From: Pseudoxanthomonas sp. z9
GTDB lineage: Bacteria; Pseudomonadota; Gammaproteobacteria; Xanthomonadales; Xanthomonadaceae
Assembly (NCBI RefSeq): GCF_006542425.1
Contig: NZ_VFID01000013.1
Location: 1 to 64,000 of the forward strand
DNA length: 64,000 nt
Direction of reading: 5' to 3'
The notes under the pieces are model-generated. The model worked only from the letters and a program-made list of their open reading frames with translations, was not told the origin of the DNA and did not search any database. Both the position numbers and the translations under genes were made by a program. Positions 28,902 to 40,714 of this stretch are shown here, in pieces. Position 1 is the stretch's first letter, and every line of letters starts with the position of its first letter.

Positions 28902-29161
28902 TGCGCTTTTTGATCGCGGTGCTGCTGGTGGCGAACGTGGCTTCGGCCATCGGCGTGATCTATGCGCGCCACCGCCATCGCCAGTTGTTCGTCGAACTGT
29001 CGCGGCTGGAACGCTCGCGCGACGAACTGAACGTCGAATTCGGCCGGCTCCAGCTGGAGCAGGCCACCGTCGCCGAAAGCACGCGCATCGACCAGATTGC
29101 GCGGGTGCGCCTGGGCATGAAGTTCCCCGAGACCAATGACGTCGTGGTGGTGCGCCCGTGA
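28898..29161 (+). CDS. ftsL: Cell division protein FtsL
   Basis: 87 residues from ATG 28898 (ATGA shared with the rsmH stop). Bitopic inner-membrane protein: short cytoplasmic end, one membrane helix ([19 protein letters not shown]) and a periplasmic coiled coil ([20 protein letters not shown]) that pairs with FtsB. Forms the FtsQLB complex that activates FtsWI. The identity rests on topology, size and position between rsmH and ftsI, because FtsL sequence is poorly conserved. Confidence 0.93.
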   Translation: MMRFLIAVLLVANVASAIGVIYARHRHRQLFVELSRLERSRDELNVEFGRLQLEQATVAESTRIDQIARVRLGMKFPETNDVVVVRP

Positions 29162-31020
29162 ACTCGCGCAGCACGCCGCCGCTGAAGAACCGCAACCGCG
29201 CCCGCTTCAACCTGCGCGGGCGGTTGGCGCTGGTCATCGGCGCGCTGGGCCTGTGCTCGGTGAGCCTGATCGGCCGCGCCGCCTACGTGCAGCTGATCAA
29301 CAACGACTTCTATCAGCGCCAGGGCGACTCGCGCTTCCTGCGCGAGATTCCGATCCCGACCTCGCGCGGCATGATCACCGATCGCAACGGCGAGCCGGTG
29401 GCGGTGTCCTCGCCGGTGGAATCGGTATGGGCCAACCCGCGCGAACTGCTGAAGACGCCGGATCGCCTGCCGGAGCTGGCGCAGGCGCTGGGCGTGCCGC
29501 TGGAACACCTGACCAACCGCCTGTCGCAGCGCGCCGACAAGGAGTTCGTCTACCTCAAGCGCCGGATCAATCCGGACGAGGCGCATCGCATCCTGGCGCA
29601 CAAGATCCCGGGGGTGTTCTCGCAGCGCGAGTTCCGTCGTTTCTACCCGCAGGGTGAAGCGATGGCGCACGTGCTGGGCTTCACCAACATCGACGATCGC
29701 GGCCAGGAAGGACTGGAACTGGCGTTCGACGAGTGGCTGCGCGGCAAGCCCGGCGCCAAGAAGGTGATTCGTGACAACCGCGGCCGCATCGTCGAGAACG
29801 TCGATCTGGTGCGCTCGGCGGAGCCGGGCAAGGACCTGACCCTCAGCATCGACCGTCGCATCCAGTTCCTGGCATTCCGCGAACTGCGCAACGCGCTGAT
29901 CGAACACCAGGCCAGCAGCGGCTCGATGGTGATCATGGACGTGGCCACCGGTGAAGTGGTGGCGATGGTGAGCCTGCCGACCTACAACCCCAACGCGGTC
30001 GGCCAGGCCGGCGCCGAGACGCGCCGCAACCGCGCGGTGACCGATATCGTCGAACCGGGTTCGACGATGAAGCCGATCACCGTCTCGGCCGCGCTGAAGG
30101 CGGGCGCGGTGACGCCGTCCACCCTGATCAACACCTCGCCGGGCTACATGTCGCTGGGCCGTTACACCATCCGCGATGTGCCCCGCAACAACGGCGTGCT
30201 GACAGTCACCGGCATCATCACCAAGAGCTCCAACATCGGCTCGGTGAAGCTGGCCGAGAAGCTGCCCAACGACTACTTCTACTCGGTGGTGCGCAGCTTC
30301 GGCTATGGCAGCGCGCCCGGCAGCGGCTTCCCCGGCGAAGGCGTCGGCATCCTCGCGCCGCCGGCGCGCTGGAACGGCCTGCAGAAGGCCACCATGTCCT
30401 ATGGCTACGGCCTGTCGGTGACGCCGCTGCAGATCGCGCGCGCCTACGCGGCGCTGGGCAATGGCGGCCGGCTGGTGACCCCGACCTTCGTCAAGGGCGA
30501 ACATCACGACGCGCCGCAGGTGCTGGATCCGGCCATCGCCCGCGAGGTCGTGGGCATGATGGAAACCGTGGTGACCCAGGGCGGCGCCAAGCGCGCCGGC
30601 GTGCTGGGCTATCGCGTCGCCGGCAAGACCGGCACCGCGCGCCTGGCCTCGGGCGGCGGCTACGCGCGCGGCCGCTACGCCTCGCTGTTCGCCGGCCTGG
30701 TGCCGGCGAGCAATCCGCGCTTCGCCGCGGTCGTGGTGATCAGCGATTCGCAGGAAGGCGGTTACTACGGTGGCCTGGTCGCCGCGCCGGTGTTCCACAA
30801 CGTGATGGATGGCGCGCTGCGCCTGATGGACGTGCCGCCGGATGACATCGAGACCTGGCTGGCCGTGCAGGCCAAGGCCGAAGCGAAGCTGGGTGGCAAC
30901 AAGCCGGCGGCGCCCGCGGCGATGCCCGCGAGCCTGGACGACGCCACCGACATGACCGATTCGCCCACCTTCGACGCCCCGGCACCGGTGGCCGTGCAGG
31001 GCACGGGAGGCGTGCGATGA
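29158..31020 (+). CDS. ftsI: Septal transpeptidase FtsI (PBP3)
   Basis: 620 residues from GTG 29158. Cross-links septal peptidoglycan in complex with FtsW. One N-terminal membrane helix ([17 protein letters not shown]) is followed by a pedestal domain and the transpeptidase. Active site: S302-T-M-K, S357-S-N and K490-T-G. After KTGTARLAS the protein has a Pro/Ala-rich tail of ~50 residues, longer than in E. coli. Overlaps ftsL and murE by four bases each. Confidence 0.96.
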   Translation: MNSRSTPPLKNRNRARFNLRGRLALVIGALGLCSVSLIGRAAYVQLINNDFYQRQGDSRFLREIPIPTSRGMITDRNGEPVAVSSPVESVWANPRELLKTPDRLPELAQALGVPLEHLTNRLSQRADKEFVYLKRRINPDEAHRILAHKIPGVFSQREFRRFYPQGEAMAHVLGFTNIDDRGQEGLELAFDEWLRGKPGAKKVIRDNRGRIVENVDLVRSAEPGKDLTLSIDRRIQFLAFRELRNALIEHQASSGSMVIMDVATGEVVAMVSLPTYNPNAVGQAGAETRRNRAVTDIVEPGSTMKPITVSAALKAGAVTPSTLINTSPGYMSLGRYTIRDVPRNNGVLTVTGIITKSSNIGSVKLAEKLPNDYFYSVVRSFGYGSAPGSGFPGEGVGILAPPARWNGLQKATMSYGYGLSVTPLQIARAYAALGNGGRLVTPTFVKGEHHDAPQVLDPAIAREVVGMMETVVTQGGAKRAGVLGYRVAGKTGTARLASGGGYARGRYASLFAGLVPASNPRFAAVVVISDSQEGGYYGGLVAAPVFHNVMDGALRLMDVPPDDIETWLAVQAKAEAKLGGNKPAAPAAMPASLDDATDMTDSPTFDAPAPVAVQGTGGVR

Positions 31021-32501
31021 GGCGCATGATGGCGCTGGCGGAATTGCTGCCCGACGTGGACGTGCCGCGCGACATCGTGGTGCGCGGGTTGGTCCAGGAC
31101 AGCCGCACGATCGAGCCGGGCGACGCCTTCGTGGCGATCGCCGGTTTCGGCGCGCACGGGCTCAACTTCGTCGAGCAGGCCAGGCAGAAGGGCGCCAGCG
31201 CGATCCTGTACGAACCCCCGGCACCGCCCGGCATGGACGTACCGCGCGACGCCATCGCCGTGCCCGGCCTGCGCGCGCGCATGGGCACGATGGCCGATCG
31301 CTTCCACGCCTTCCCGTCGCGCGACATGAAGCTGGTCGGCGTCACCGGCACCAACGGCAAGACCTCCACGGTGCAGTTGCTGGCGCAGGCCTGGCATATC
31401 CGTGGCACCCGCTGCGGCAGCATCGGTACGCTGGGCGCGGGCATGTACGGCGAAGTCGTGCCGACCGGCTTCACCACCCCGCTGGTGCTGCAGATGCACG
31501 CGCTGCTGGCGCAGCTGCGCGATGCCGGCGCCAAGGCGGTGGCGATGGAAGTCAGCTCGCACGCGCTGGACCAGGGCCGCGTGGACGGCGTGCATTTCGA
31601 CGTCGGCGTATTCACCAACCTCACCCGCGATCACCTCGATTACCACGGCGACATGGCGACCTACGGCGCGGCCAAGGCGCGCCTGTTCGCCTGGCCCGAG
31701 CTCAAGGCGGCGGTGATCAACCTCGACGACGAGTACGGCCGCGTGCTGTATCCGCACCTGCCCGGCGCGGTGCAGGGCGTGGGCGTCAGCTCGCGCGGAC
31801 AGGAGGCGGCCACCCTGCGCGCGGACGCATTGCGTCTGGACGCCAGCGGCATCGCGTTCGATCTGGCCACGGGTGGCGAGTCCCATCCGGTGCAGTCGCG
31901 CCTGCTCGGCCGTTTCAACGTGGACAACCTGCTGGCGGTGGCCGGCGTGCTGTACGCACTGGGCGAGGCGCCGCAGGAAATCGCCCGCACCCTGTCGCGG
32001 CTGCAGCCGATCCACGGGCGCATGAACCGCTTGGGTGGCAGCATCGACGAACAGGGCCGTCGGTTGCCGTTGATCGTGATCGACTACGCGCACACGCCCG
32101 ACGCGCTGGAACAGGCGCTGTCGAGCCTGCGCGACCACGCCGGGGGCCGGCTGATCTGCGTATTCGGCTGCGGTGGCGAGCGCGATGCGGGCAAGCGTCC
32201 GCAGATGGCCGGCGCCGCCGAGCGGCTGGCCGATCGCGTGATCGTCACCGACGACAATCCCCGGGGCGAGGACGGCGATCGCATCGTCGCCGACATCATG
32301 GTCGGATTCACCCGGCCGGACGCCGTCACCGTGCTGCGTGATCGCCGCCAGGCAATCGAGCGCGCGGTCGGCGAGGCCGGCGAGAACGACATCGTGCTGA
32401 TCGCCGGCAAGGGCCATGAGCCGTACCAGGAAATCAATGGCGTGAAGCATCCGTTCGACGACACCGCGGTGGCCCGCCAGGCATTGGAGGCGCGCGCATG
32501 A
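31017..32501 (+). CDS. murE: UDP-MurNAc-tripeptide synthetase MurE (meso-DAP adding)
   Basis: 494 residues. Adds the third stem-peptide residue. ATP loop [12 protein letters not shown] at about 109-120. The DNPR motif ([12 protein letters not shown], near residue 412) specifies meso-diaminopimelate, so the cell wall is DAP-type. [28 protein letters not shown] and [11 protein letters not shown] are also present. Overlaps ftsI and murF by four bases. Confidence 0.97.
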   Translation: MRRMMALAELLPDVDVPRDIVVRGLVQDSRTIEPGDAFVAIAGFGAHGLNFVEQARQKGASAILYEPPAPPGMDVPRDAIAVPGLRARMGTMADRFHAFPSRDMKLVGVTGTNGKTSTVQLLAQAWHIRGTRCGSIGTLGAGMYGEVVPTGFTTPLVLQMHALLAQLRDAGAKAVAMEVSSHALDQGRVDGVHFDVGVFTNLTRDHLDYHGDMATYGAAKARLFAWPELKAAVINLDDEYGRVLYPHLPGAVQGVGVSSRGQEAATLRADALRLDASGIAFDLATGGESHPVQSRLLGRFNVDNLLAVAGVLYALGEAPQEIARTLSRLQPIHGRMNRLGGSIDEQGRRLPLIVIDYAHTPDALEQALSSLRDHAGGRLICVFGCGGERDAGKRPQMAGAAERLADRVIVTDDNPRGEDGDRIVADIMVGFTRPDAVTVLRDRRQAIERAVGEAGENDIVLIAGKGHEPYQEINGVKHPFDDTAVARQALEARA

Positions 32502-33865
32502 AGCGGCTGCCGCTCTCGCTGCTCGCGCACTGGGCCGGTGGCGAACTCCACGGCGAGGACGCCGTGGTGGACGCGATGACCCAGGACACCCGCGCCCTGC
32601 AGCCGGGCAGCCTGTACGTGGCCCTGCGCGGCGAGCGTTTCGACGGACACGACTTCGCCTACGACGCGGCCATGCGTGGCGCCGCCGCGGTGCTGGTGGA
32701 GCACACCGTCAACGTCGAGCTGCCGCAGATCGTGGTGCCCGACAGCCAGCTCGCATTGGCCCGGATCGCCGCCGGCATCCACCAGGATCAGTCTGGCCGC
32801 GTGATTGCCATCACCGGCAGCAACGGCAAGACCTCGGTCAAGACGCTGGTGGTGGCGATCCTGCAGCGCGCCGGCGTGACCTATTTCAACCCGGGCAACC
32901 GCAACAACGAGATCGGCCTGCCGCTGGCGGTCATCGATGCGCCCGACGACGCCGACTTCGCGGTCTACGAAATGGGCGCCGGCCAGCCGGGCGACATCGC
33001 CTACCTGACCGACATCGTCGCTCCCGACGTGGCGCTGGTGAACAACGTCGCCGCCGCGCACCTGGAGCGGATGGGGTCGCTGCTGGGCGTGGCCGAGACC
33101 AAGGGCGCGATCTACGACGCCCTGCCGGCGTCGGGCACCGCCGTGATCAACGCTGACGATGCCTTCGCCGAATACTTCGCCGAGCGGGTCGCCGATCGCC
33201 GGATCCTGCGCTTCGGCCTGGAGGCCAGCGCCGACGTGACCGCGCGCGACGTCCGCACCAATGCGAGCGGTTCGGGTTTCACGCTGGTCGCGCCGCAGGG
33301 TGAAGTGGCGGTCGAACTGCACCTGCCCGGACGCCACAACGTGCTCAACGCCTTGGCCGCCGCTTCGCTGGCGCTGGCCTGCGACGTGTCGCTGGCGACG
33401 ATCGCCGAGGGCCTGGGCGCGGCGCAGCCGGTCGCGGGTCGCCAGGTCGCGCGCACGCTGGGCAATGGCGCCGTGCTGATCGACGACAGCTACAACGCCA
33501 ACCCGGGTTCGCTGGCCGCCGCCATCGATGCGCTGGCCGCCGGCGAGGGCGAAGCCTGGCTGGTATTGGGCGACATGCGCGAGCTCGGCGCCGACGCCGA
33601 GACGCTGCACGCCGATGCCGGTCGCCGCGCGCGTACCGCCGGCATCCGTCGTCTCTACACATTGGGTCCGCTCAGCCAGCACGCCGCGCAGGCGTTCGGC
33701 GAGGGCGCCCTGCATTTCGAAACACACAAGACCCTGGCCGATGCGCTGCGCGCCGATCTGCATGCCGGTGTGCGCTGCCTGGTGAAGGGGTCGCGCGGCA
33801 GCGCCATGGACAAGATCGTCGCGGCGCTGCTGGCCGAAGGGGAGGGGAAATCGCATGTTGCTTGA
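32498..33865 (+). CDS. murF: UDP-MurNAc-tripeptide--D-Ala-D-Ala ligase MurF
   Basis: 455 residues. Adds the D-Ala-D-Ala dipeptide made by Ddl to finish the pentapeptide. ATP loop [14 protein letters not shown] near residue 104; other Mur signatures are [41 protein letters not shown] and [11 protein letters not shown]. Overlaps murE by four and mraY by eleven bases, so translation is coupled through the whole block. Confidence 0.97.
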   Translation: MKRLPLSLLAHWAGGELHGEDAVVDAMTQDTRALQPGSLYVALRGERFDGHDFAYDAAMRGAAAVLVEHTVNVELPQIVVPDSQLALARIAAGIHQDQSGRVIAITGSNGKTSVKTLVVAILQRAGVTYFNPGNRNNEIGLPLAVIDAPDDADFAVYEMGAGQPGDIAYLTDIVAPDVALVNNVAAAHLERMGSLLGVAETKGAIYDALPASGTAVINADDAFAEYFAERVADRRILRFGLEASADVTARDVRTNASGSGFTLVAPQGEVAVELHLPGRHNVLNALAAASLALACDVSLATIAEGLGAAQPVAGRQVARTLGNGAVLIDDSYNANPGSLAAAIDALAAGEGEAWLVLGDMRELGADAETLHADAGRRARTAGIRRLYTLGPLSQHAAQAFGEGALHFETHKTLADALRADLHAGVRCLVKGSRGSAMDKIVAALLAEGEGKSHVA

Positions 33866-34940
33866 GCTCGCACGCTGGCTGCAGAGCCTGGAGAATTTCT
33901 TCGGGCTGTTCGGCTATCTGACCTTCCGCGGCATCCTCGCCGCGCTGACCGCGCTGTTCCTGTCGCTGTGGTGGGGGCCGGCGGTGATCCGCCGCCTGGC
34001 GCAGTTCAAGGGCGGCCAGCCGATCCGCCAGGACGGTCCGCAGACGCATTTCTCCAAGGCCGGCACGCCGACCATGGGCGGTGGCCTGATCCTGATGACC
34101 GTGCTGGCGGCGGTGCTGCTGTGGGGCGACCTGCGCAACAAGTACGTGTGGACGGTGGTGCTGGTGATGCTGGCGTTCGGCGCCATCGGCTGGTACGACG
34201 ACTGGATCAAGATCGTCAAGCGCGATCCCAACGGCCTGAAGTCGCGCTGGAAGTACCTGCTGCAGTCGATTTTCGGCCTGGCCGCCGGCCTGTACCTGTA
34301 CCTGTACGCCGACGTGCCGGCGGCAACGACCTTCTACGTGCCGTTCTTCAAGTCGATCGCGCTGCCGCTGGCCGGCATCGGCTTCGTCGCCATCGCCTAT
34401 TTCTGGATCGTCGGTTTCTCGAACGCGGTCAACCTGACCGACGGCCTGGACGGCCTGGCGATCATGCCGACCGTGCTGGTCGCCTGCGCGCTGGGCATCT
34501 TCGCCTACGCCTCGGGCAACGCGGTGTTCTCCAACTATCTGCAGATCCCGCAGGTCCCGGGCGCCGGCGAGCTGGTGATCATCTGCGCGGCCATCGCCGG
34601 CGCGGGCCTGGGCTTCCTGTGGTTCAACACCTATCCGGCGATGGTGTTCATGGGCGACATCGGAGCGCTGGCGCTGGGCGCCGTGCTGGGCACCATCGCG
34701 GTGATCGTGCGCCAGGAACTGGTGCTGGTGATCATGGGCGGCATCTTCGTCATCGAGACGCTCTCGGTGATGATCCAGGTCGCCTCGTTCAAGCTGACCG
34801 GCAAGCGCGTGTTCCGGATGGCGCCGATCCACCACCACTTCGAACTGAAGGGATGGCCGGAGCCGCGCGTGATCGTGCGCTTCTGGATCATCTCGGTGGT
34901 GCTGGTCCTGGTCGGACTGGCCACGTTGAAGGTGCGCTGA
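33855..34940 (+). CDS. mraY: Phospho-MurNAc-pentapeptide translocase MraY
   Basis: 361 residues, about ten membrane helices. Transfers phospho-MurNAc-pentapeptide to undecaprenyl phosphate, giving lipid I. Catalytic segments: [19 protein letters not shown] (Asp pair), [14 protein letters not shown] (NxxNxxDGxDG) and [14 protein letters not shown]-type HHH loop ([13 protein letters not shown]). Its stop shares TGATG with the ftsW start. In most Proteobacteria murD would come next; here it does not. Confidence 0.97.
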   Translation: MLLELARWLQSLENFFGLFGYLTFRGILAALTALFLSLWWGPAVIRRLAQFKGGQPIRQDGPQTHFSKAGTPTMGGGLILMTVLAAVLLWGDLRNKYVWTVVLVMLAFGAIGWYDDWIKIVKRDPNGLKSRWKYLLQSIFGLAAGLYLYLYADVPAATTFYVPFFKSIALPLAGIGFVAIAYFWIVGFSNAVNLTDGLDGLAIMPTVLVACALGIFAYASGNAVFSNYLQIPQVPGAGELVIICAAIAGAGLGFLWFNTYPAMVFMGDIGALALGAVLGTIAVIVRQELVLVIMGGIFVIETLSVMIQVASFKLTGKRVFRMAPIHHHFELKGWPEPRVIVRFWIISVVLVLVGLATLKVR

Positions 34941-36250
34941 TGAACGACCGCGCCCGCCAGGCGACACGACTGGAGGCCATCGGTGGCCGCTATGACCCGT
35001 GGCTGCTGGGCGCGGCGCTGGCGCTCGCCTCGCTGGGCGTGGTGATGGTCGCGTCGAGCTCGATCTCGCAGACCGCCACGCCGTTCTACTACCTGGTGCG
35101 CCACCTGATGTTCCTGGCCGGCGGCCTGGGCCTGGCGATCTGGGCGATGCGCACCGAACTGAAGACCGTCGAGCACTACAACCAGCTGCTGCTGCTGGGC
35201 TGCGTCGGCCTGCTGCTGCTGGTGTTCGTGCCCGGACTGGGCGTGAGCGTGAAGGGCGCGCACCGCTGGATCAACCTGGGCGTGTCCAACTTCCAGGTGG
35301 TCGAGGCGGTCAAGGTGTTCTTCATCGTCTGGCTGGCCAGTTACCTGGTGCGGTTCCGCGACGAAGTCAACGCGACCTGGATCGCGATGCTCAAGCCGCT
35401 GGGCGTGGTGGTGGTGCTGGTGGCCCTGCTGCTGATGCAGCCGGACTTCGGGTCGTCCTCGCTGCTGCTGGCGATCACCGCCGGCATGCTGGTGCTGGGC
35501 GGCGTCAACATGCCGCGCATGTTCGGACCGGTGCTGGTCGGCCTGCCGGTGCTGGCGGTAATCGCCATCGCCGAGCCCTATCGCATGCGCCGCCTGACCT
35601 CGTTCGCCGATCCGTGGGCGGATCCGTTCGGCTCCGGCTACCAGCTGACCAATGCGCTGATGGCGATCGGCCGAGGCGAATGGTCCGGCATCGGCCTGGG
35701 TGGTTCGGTGCTGAAGCTGAACTACCTGCCGGAAGTGCACACCGACTTCATCTTCTCCGTCATCGGCGAGGAACTCGGCTTCGCCGGCATCTGCCTGGTC
35801 ATCGGCCTGTACGCGCTGCTGGTCGGCCGCGCGTTCTGGGTGGGCCTGCGCTGCGTCGAGATGCGCCGCCACTTCGCCGGCTACTGCGCGTTCGGCATCG
35901 CCCTGTGGATCGGCCTGCAGAGCTTCGTTTCGATGGGCGTGAACCTGGGCCTGCTGCCGACCAAGGGATTGACCCTGCCGCTGATCTCCTCCGGCGGCTC
36001 CAGCGTGCTGATGACCTGCGCGGCGATGGGCCTGCTGCTGCGGGTGTCCTACGAACTGGATCGCGCCCAGCGGCAGGTCGCGCTGCGTGGCGAACTACAG
36101 GCGGGCGTGGACACGGCACCGCCCGTTTCCGATTCCCCTGCGGCCGCCCCGGCGGCGCCTGCACCCGCCGCGACGCCCGCGCCGGCGGCCGTGCGCGGCA
36201 CCAGCCGCCTGCGCCAGCGCATCGAACCCATTTTCGGGAGGACCGCATGA
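34940..36250 (+). CDS. ftsW: Septal peptidoglycan polymerase FtsW
   Basis: 436 residues from ATG 34940. SEDS-family glycosyltransferase that polymerises lipid II at the septum with FtsI. Ten membrane helices; signatures include [41 protein letters not shown] (catalytic Asp region) and [15 protein letters not shown]. The last ~60 residues are Ala/Pro-rich and cytoplasmic. Follows mraY directly without murD, and overlaps murG by four bases. Confidence 0.96.
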   Translation: MNDRARQATRLEAIGGRYDPWLLGAALALASLGVVMVASSSISQTATPFYYLVRHLMFLAGGLGLAIWAMRTELKTVEHYNQLLLLGCVGLLLLVFVPGLGVSVKGAHRWINLGVSNFQVVEAVKVFFIVWLASYLVRFRDEVNATWIAMLKPLGVVVVLVALLLMQPDFGSSSLLLAITAGMLVLGGVNMPRMFGPVLVGLPVLAVIAIAEPYRMRRLTSFADPWADPFGSGYQLTNALMAIGRGEWSGIGLGGSVLKLNYLPEVHTDFIFSVIGEELGFAGICLVIGLYALLVGRAFWVGLRCVEMRRHFAGYCAFGIALWIGLQSFVSMGVNLGLLPTKGLTLPLISSGGSSVLMTCAAMGLLLRVSYELDRAQRQVALRGELQAGVDTAPPVSDSPAAAPAAPAPAATPAPAAVRGTSRLRQRIEPIFGRTA

Positions 36251-37332
36251 CCGCGTCGGTCCAGCCCGTGATGATCCTCGCCGGCGGTACCGGCGGGCAT
36301 ATCTTCCCCGCGCTGGCGGTGGCGAAGGTGTTGCGCGCGCGTGGCGTGCCGGTGACCTGGCTGGGTGCCGACGGCGCGATGGAAACCCGGCTGGTGCCGC
36401 CGCACGGCATTCCGCTGGATACGCTTCCGATCTCCGCCCTGCGCGGCAAGGGCAAGCTGGCGCTGTTGGGCGCCCCGCTGCGCGTGGGTCGTGCGATTGC
36501 CCGCGCGATGGGCCTGCTGCGCGCGCGCCGTCCGCGCGCGGTGGTCAGCTTCGGCGGTTTCGCCGCCGGTCCCGGCGGCATGGCCGCGCGGCTGTCCGGC
36601 AAGCCCCTGCTGGTGCACGAACAGAATCGCGCGCCCGGTTTCACCAATCGCGTGCTGGCGCGCTTCTCGCGCCGCGTGCTGACCGGTTTCCCGGGCAGCT
36701 TCGCCCATGGCGAGGAATACGTCGGCAATCCGGTGCGCGAAGAGATCGCCGCCATCGCACCGCCCGCGCAGCGCATGGGCGGGCGCGAAGGGCCCCTGCG
36801 CCTGCTGGTGCTGGGCGGCAGCCAAGGCGCGCGCGCGCTCAACCAGTCGGTGCCGCGCGCGGTGGCGATGCTGGGCGCGGAAATGCCGGTCGAGATTCGC
36901 CACCAGTGCGGCGAGAAGCTGCGCGAGGAAGCGGTCAAGGCCTATACCGATGCCGGCGTGCCGGCCAGCGTGGAAGCCTTCATCACCGACATGGCCGCCG
37001 CCTATGGCTGGGCGGACCTGGTGGTGTGCCGCGCCGGCGCGTCCACCCTGGCCGAAGTCTGCGCGGTGGGCGTGGGCAGCGTGCTGGTGCCGTTCCCGCA
37101 GGCGGTGGATGACCACCAGACCCGCAACGCCGAATTCCTGGTCGAGCGCGACGCCGCGATCCTGCTGAAGCAGGACGCCTATCTGGCCGAGCGCCTGCAT
37201 GGCGTGCTGAGCGATCTCGCCCAGCACCCGGACAAAAGAAAAGCCATGGCCGAGGCCGCGCGCGGCCTGGCCAAGACCGATGCGGCCGACCGCATCGCCG
37301 ACATCATTCTGGAGGAAAGCCGTGATTCGTGA
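36247..37332 (+). CDS. murG: UDP-GlcNAc transferase MurG
   Basis: 361 residues. Makes lipid II by adding GlcNAc to lipid I on the inner face of the membrane. N-terminal glycine loops [17 protein letters not shown] and [12 protein letters not shown]-terminal donor site [28 protein letters not shown] and [17 protein letters not shown]. The last three codons and the stop fall in the first arm of a heptamer element (37322-37426), which also makes the spacer before murC. Confidence 0.96.
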   Translation: MTASVQPVMILAGGTGGHIFPALAVAKVLRARGVPVTWLGADGAMETRLVPPHGIPLDTLPISALRGKGKLALLGAPLRVGRAIARAMGLLRARRPRAVVSFGGFAAGPGGMAARLSGKPLLVHEQNRAPGFTNRVLARFSRRVLTGFPGSFAHGEEYVGNPVREEIAAIAPPAQRMGGREGPLRLLVLGGSQGARALNQSVPRAVAMLGAEMPVEIRHQCGEKLREEAVKAYTDAGVPASVEAFITDMAAAYGWADLVVCRAGASTLAEVCAVGVGSVLVPFPQAVDDHQTRNAEFLVERDAAILLKQDAYLAERLHGVLSDLAQHPDKRKAMAEAARGLAKTDAADRIADIILEESRDS

Positions 37333-37426
37333 TTGGGCAATGGAGATTCGCAACAGCAACGCCACCGGCCAGGGCCGGCGGCGCGCGCAGGCGTGCACGA
37401 ATCCCCAATCCCCGATCCCCAATCCC
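37322..37426. repeat. Inverted heptamer-repeat element between murG and murC
   Basis: The left arm is four degenerate 7-mers (GTGATTC, GTGATTG, GGCAATG, GAGATTC; 37322-37349). The right arm is four 7-mers of opposite sense (GAATCCC, CAATCCC, CGATCCC, CAATCCC; 37399-37426). The arms can pair around a ~50-base GC-rich centre. This is one of the few non-overlapping junctions in the cluster. Same family as 40583-40699 and 41952-42151. Confidence 0.65.
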
Positions 37427-37443
37427 GGCACCGGAGGCGCCGC

Positions 37444-38913
37444 ATGATGGCCGCCGCACGTGAACGCCGCCTGCAGCACACCGGCAACCTGGCGCGCGAG
37501 TTCCGTCGCGTCCACTTCGTGGGCATCGGCGGTTCCGGCATGAGCGGCATCGCCGAGGTGCTGTGCACGCTGGGCTATGAAGTCTCCGGTTCGGACAACG
37601 CCGACAATGCGGCGACCCGCCGGCTGGCCTCGCTGGGCGCGCGGGTGATGCGTGGCCACAACGCCTCCAACGTGCTTGGCACCGACTGCGTGGTCGTGTC
37701 CAGCGCGATCAAGCACGACAACCCCGAATTGATGGAAGCGCGTTCGCAGCGCATCCCGATCGTGCCGCGCGCGGCGATGCTGGCGGAACTGATGCGTTTC
37801 CGCCGTGGCATCGCGGTGGCCGGCACGCACGGCAAGACCACCACCACCAGCCTGACCGCGGCGGTGCTGAGCGAGGGCGGGCTGGATCCGACCTTCGTCA
37901 TCGGTGGCCAATTGCTGGCCGCCGGCGCCAACGCCAAGCTGGGCGATGGCCAGTGGCTGGTGGCCGAGGCCGACGAGAGCGATGGCAGCTTCCTGCGCCT
38001 GAACCCGCTGATCTCGATCGTCACCAACATCGACGCGGATCACCTGGAGAACTACGGCAACGATTTCGAACGGGTCAAGGCCGCGTTCGCGGAATTCCTC
38101 CAGCGCCTGCCGTTCTACGGCCTGGCGGTGCTGTGCATCGACGACGCCGAAGTGGCCGCGTTGGCCGCGGAGACGCCGCGCCACGTGATGACCTACGGCT
38201 TCGCCGACAACGCCGACGTGCGCGCCGAGGACGTGGAGCAGGAAGCCGGGCGCATGCGCTTCACCCTGCGCCTGCCCGAGGACGTCAGCATCCCGGTGAC
38301 GCTGGCCCTGCCTGGCCGCCACAACGTACAGAACGCGCTGGCCGCCGCCGCCGTTGGCTGGCAGCTCGGCGTGTCGCCGGAGAACATCGCCGCCGCGCTG
38401 GAGAAGTTCGCCGGCATCGGGCGCCGCTTCAACGATCTGGGCGAGGTCGCCACGGCCGCCGGCGCGCGCGTGCGCCTGGTGGACGACTACGGCCATCACC
38501 CGAAGGAACTGGCCGCGGTGTTCGCCGCGGCGCGTGGAGGCTGGCCGGACAAGCGCCTGGTGGTCGCGTTCCAGCCGCACCGCTACAGCCGTACCCGGGA
38601 CCAGTTCGATGCCTTCGCAGCGGTGCTGTCGGAAGCCGACGCGCTGGTGCTGAGCGAGGTGTATCCGGCCGGCGAGGCGCCGATCGCCGGCGCCGACGCC
38701 AAGTCGCTGGCGCGCGCCATCCGCGCGCGCGGCCGCAACGAGCCGGTGGTGGTCAGCCAGGTCGCCGACCTGATCGAGGTGCTGCCGGACGTGCTGCGTG
38801 ATGGCGACCTGCTGCTGCTAATGGGCGCCGGCGACATCGGCCACATCTCCCAGCAGATCGCGGCGCACGGTTTCGTGGATCCCAACGGCGCGAAGGCGCA
38901 ACAACACTCATGA
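37444..38913 (+). CDS. murC: UDP-MurNAc--L-alanine ligase MurC
   Basis: 489 residues from ATG 37444; the frame stays open upstream to 37333 but those codons belong to the repeat element. Adds L-Ala, the first residue of the stem peptide. [18 protein letters not shown], the ATP loop [35 protein letters not shown] and DDYGHHPKE are diagnostic. Overlaps ddlB by four bases. Confidence 0.97.
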   Translation: MMAAARERRLQHTGNLAREFRRVHFVGIGGSGMSGIAEVLCTLGYEVSGSDNADNAATRRLASLGARVMRGHNASNVLGTDCVVVSSAIKHDNPELMEARSQRIPIVPRAAMLAELMRFRRGIAVAGTHGKTTTTSLTAAVLSEGGLDPTFVIGGQLLAAGANAKLGDGQWLVAEADESDGSFLRLNPLISIVTNIDADHLENYGNDFERVKAAFAEFLQRLPFYGLAVLCIDDAEVAALAAETPRHVMTYGFADNADVRAEDVEQEAGRMRFTLRLPEDVSIPVTLALPGRHNVQNALAAAAVGWQLGVSPENIAAALEKFAGIGRRFNDLGEVATAAGARVRLVDDYGHHPKELAAVFAAARGGWPDKRLVVAFQPHRYSRTRDQFDAFAAVLSEADALVLSEVYPAGEAPIAGADAKSLARAIRARGRNEPVVVSQVADLIEVLPDVLRDGDLLLLMGAGDIGHISQQIAAHGFVDPNGAKAQQHS

Positions 38914-39875
38914 GCAAGTTTTCGTTCCCGCCAAAGCGCGTCACCGATCCGGCCCGTTTCGGCCGCGTCGCCGTGCTGCTGGGCGGTACCTCCAGCGAGG
39001 CCGAGGTTTCGCGCGACTCCGGTCGCAATGTGCTGGACGCGCTGCGCGCGCGCGGCGTGGATGCCACCGCCGTGGACGGCATTCCCGCCCTGGCCGAGGC
39101 GCTGGTGCAGCGCCGCTTCGATCGCGTCTTCAACATCCTGCATGGCCACAAGGGTGGCGGCGAGGACGGCGTGGTGCAGGGCCTGATGGAAGCCTTCGGC
39201 ATGCCGTACACCGGTTCGCCGGTGCTCGGCTCGGCCCTGAGCATGGACAAGGTGCGCACCAAGCAGGTCTGGCTGTCGCTGGGCCTGCCGACGCCGCGCT
39301 ATGTGCGCCTGCTGAAGGGCGACGACGTGCACGCCGCGGCCCGCGAGCTGGGCCTGCCGGTGATCGTCAAGCCGGCCAACGAGGGTTCCAGCGTGGGCGT
39401 GACCCGGGTCTTCCAGGACAGCGATCTGGATGCCGCCGTGGAGCTGGCCATCCGCTACGACGGCGAACTGCTGATGGAGCAGTTGATCGAAGGTGACGAA
39501 CTGACGGTGGGTATCCTGGGCGGAGTCGCGCTGCCGTCGATCCGGATCGTGCCCAAGGGGCAGTGGTACGACTACCACGCCAAGTACGTGGCCGAGGACA
39601 CCCAGTACCTGTGCCCCGGCCTGGAAGGCGACGACGAGACCGAAATCCGCCGCATCGCGCTGGCCGCATTCCAGTCGGCGGGCTGCCGTGGCTGGGGCCG
39701 CGTCGACGTGATGCGCGATCGCGCCAGCGGTCGCTTCTACCTGCTGGAAGTGAACACCGCGCCGGGCATGACCAGCCATTCGCTGGTGCCCAAGGCCGCC
39801 GGCCAGGCAGGACTGGATTTCGCGGAGCTGTGCTGGCGCATCCTGGAACAGACGCTGCCGGAGGTGGACGGCTGA
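38910..39875 (+). CDS. ddlB: D-alanine--D-alanine ligase
   Basis: 321 residues. ATP-grasp enzyme that makes the dipeptide used by Mur[47 protein letters not shown] and the metal site [17 protein letters not shown] are intact. The catalytic triad residues Glu (in SSEAEVS) and Ser (in EGSSVG) are present. Shares TGATG with the ftsQ start. Confidence 0.97.
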   Translation: MSKFSFPPKRVTDPARFGRVAVLLGGTSSEAEVSRDSGRNVLDALRARGVDATAVDGIPALAEALVQRRFDRVFNILHGHKGGGEDGVVQGLMEAFGMPYTGSPVLGSALSMDKVRTKQVWLSLGLPTPRYVRLLKGDDVHAAARELGLPVIVKPANEGSSVGVTRVFQDSDLDAAVELAIRYDGELLMEQLIEGDELTVGILGGVALPSIRIVPKGQWYDYHAKYVAEDTQYLCPGLEGDDETEIRRIALAAFQSAGCRGWGRVDVMRDRASGRFYLLEVNTAPGMTSHSLVPKAAGQAGLDFAELCWRILEQTLPEVDG

Positions 39876-40714
39876 TGAACGCCGTGCTGCGCATCCTCGC
39901 CTGGCTGCTGGCCGTCGCGCTCGTCGCGCTGCCGGTGGTGGCGGTGGTCAACGGCTGGATCGGCGCCGATCGCTGGCCGCTGACCCGGTTGCGCGTGCAC
40001 GGCGAGTTCGAGCGCGTGGATCCGGCGCAACTGCGCGCGGTGGTGCTGCCGTACGCCAGGCACGGCTTCTTCGCGGTGCGGTTGCAGGAAGCGCAGGACG
40101 CGGTGGAACGACTGCCCTGGGTCGAGCGCGCGGAAGTGCGCAAGCGCTGGCCCGACGTGATGGAGATCAGCATCGTCGAGCATCGGCCGTTCGCGCGCTG
40201 GGGCAAGGATCGCCTGCTGTCCGAGCATGGCCGTCTGTTCCCGACGCCGAAGGCGCTGCAGGACCTGAAGCTGCCGCAGCTCGGCGGGCCGGATTCGCAG
40301 GTCAAGGAAGTGGTTTCGCTGTACAACGAAGCCCGCCAGTTGTTCGCGCCGCTCGGCTTGGCCGTGGAAACGCTGACCATGGATCGGCGCGGCAGCTGGA
40401 CGCTCACCCTGGGCAACGGCACCGAAGTGGTGATCGGACGCGCCGACGCCCGTCCGCGCCTGAGCCGTTTCGTGCGCATGCTCCCGCAGATCCTCGCGCG
40501 CCAAGGACAGCCGCTGCTGCGAGCCGACCTGCGCTACACCAATGGTTTCGCGCTCAGCTGGGGAGCGGTGAAGCCGGCGGTCGGGAATCGGGAATCGGGA
40601 ATCGAAGCAGCGATCTCCGGCTCTCCACCCACCGTCGCGAGCATCGTTCCCGATCCTGGAGCGCTTCCCTCCATTCCCCATTCCCCATTCCCCATTCCCG
40701 GTCTCGCAACATGA
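39875..40714 (+). CDS. ftsQ: Cell division protein FtsQ with repeat-encoded tail
   Basis: 279 residues. Bitopic division protein: one membrane helix (ILAWLLAVALVALPVVAVV), a POTRA domain (LTRLRVHGEFERVDPAQL to VEHRPFARW) and the FtsQ beta domain (LLSEHGRLFP onward). The conserved fold ends near NGFALSWGAVKP at about residue 234. The remaining ~45 residues (VGNRESGIEAA ... PHSPFPIPG) are encoded by a heptamer-repeat element. Relatives without the insertion should end earlier. The stop overlaps ftsA (ATGA). Confidence 0.94.
   Translation: MNAVLRILAWLLAVALVALPVVAVVNGWIGADRWPLTRLRVHGEFERVDPAQLRAVVLPYARHGFFAVRLQEAQDAVERLPWVERAEVRKRWPDVMEISIVEHRPFARWGKDRLLSEHGRLFPTPKALQDLKLPQLGGPDSQVKEVVSLYNEARQLFAPLGLAVETLTMDRRGSWTLTLGNGTEVVIGRADARPRLSRFVRMLPQILARQGQPLLRADLRYTNGFALSWGAVKPAVGNRESGIEAAISGSPPTVASIVPDPGALPSIPHSPFPIPGLAT
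40583..40699. repeat. Inverted heptamer-repeat element inside ftsQ
   Basis: Three exact copies of GGGAATC (40583-40603) face four exact copies of CATTCCC (40672-40699), about 70 bases apart. The arms pair except at the one base by which the units differ. The element lies in frame at the 3' end of ftsQ and supplies its last ~40 codons. Exact tandem 7-mers are prone to slippage, which would change the FtsQ C-terminus and its coupling to ftsA. Confidence 0.75.

Noticed and set aside
37333-37443. Upstream extension of murC, or a remnant of a lost gene between murG and murC
   Set aside because: The extra codons translate the heptamer arms and lack a ribosome binding site; the conserved MurC N-terminus begins at 37444. 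No Mur-ligase motif remains.
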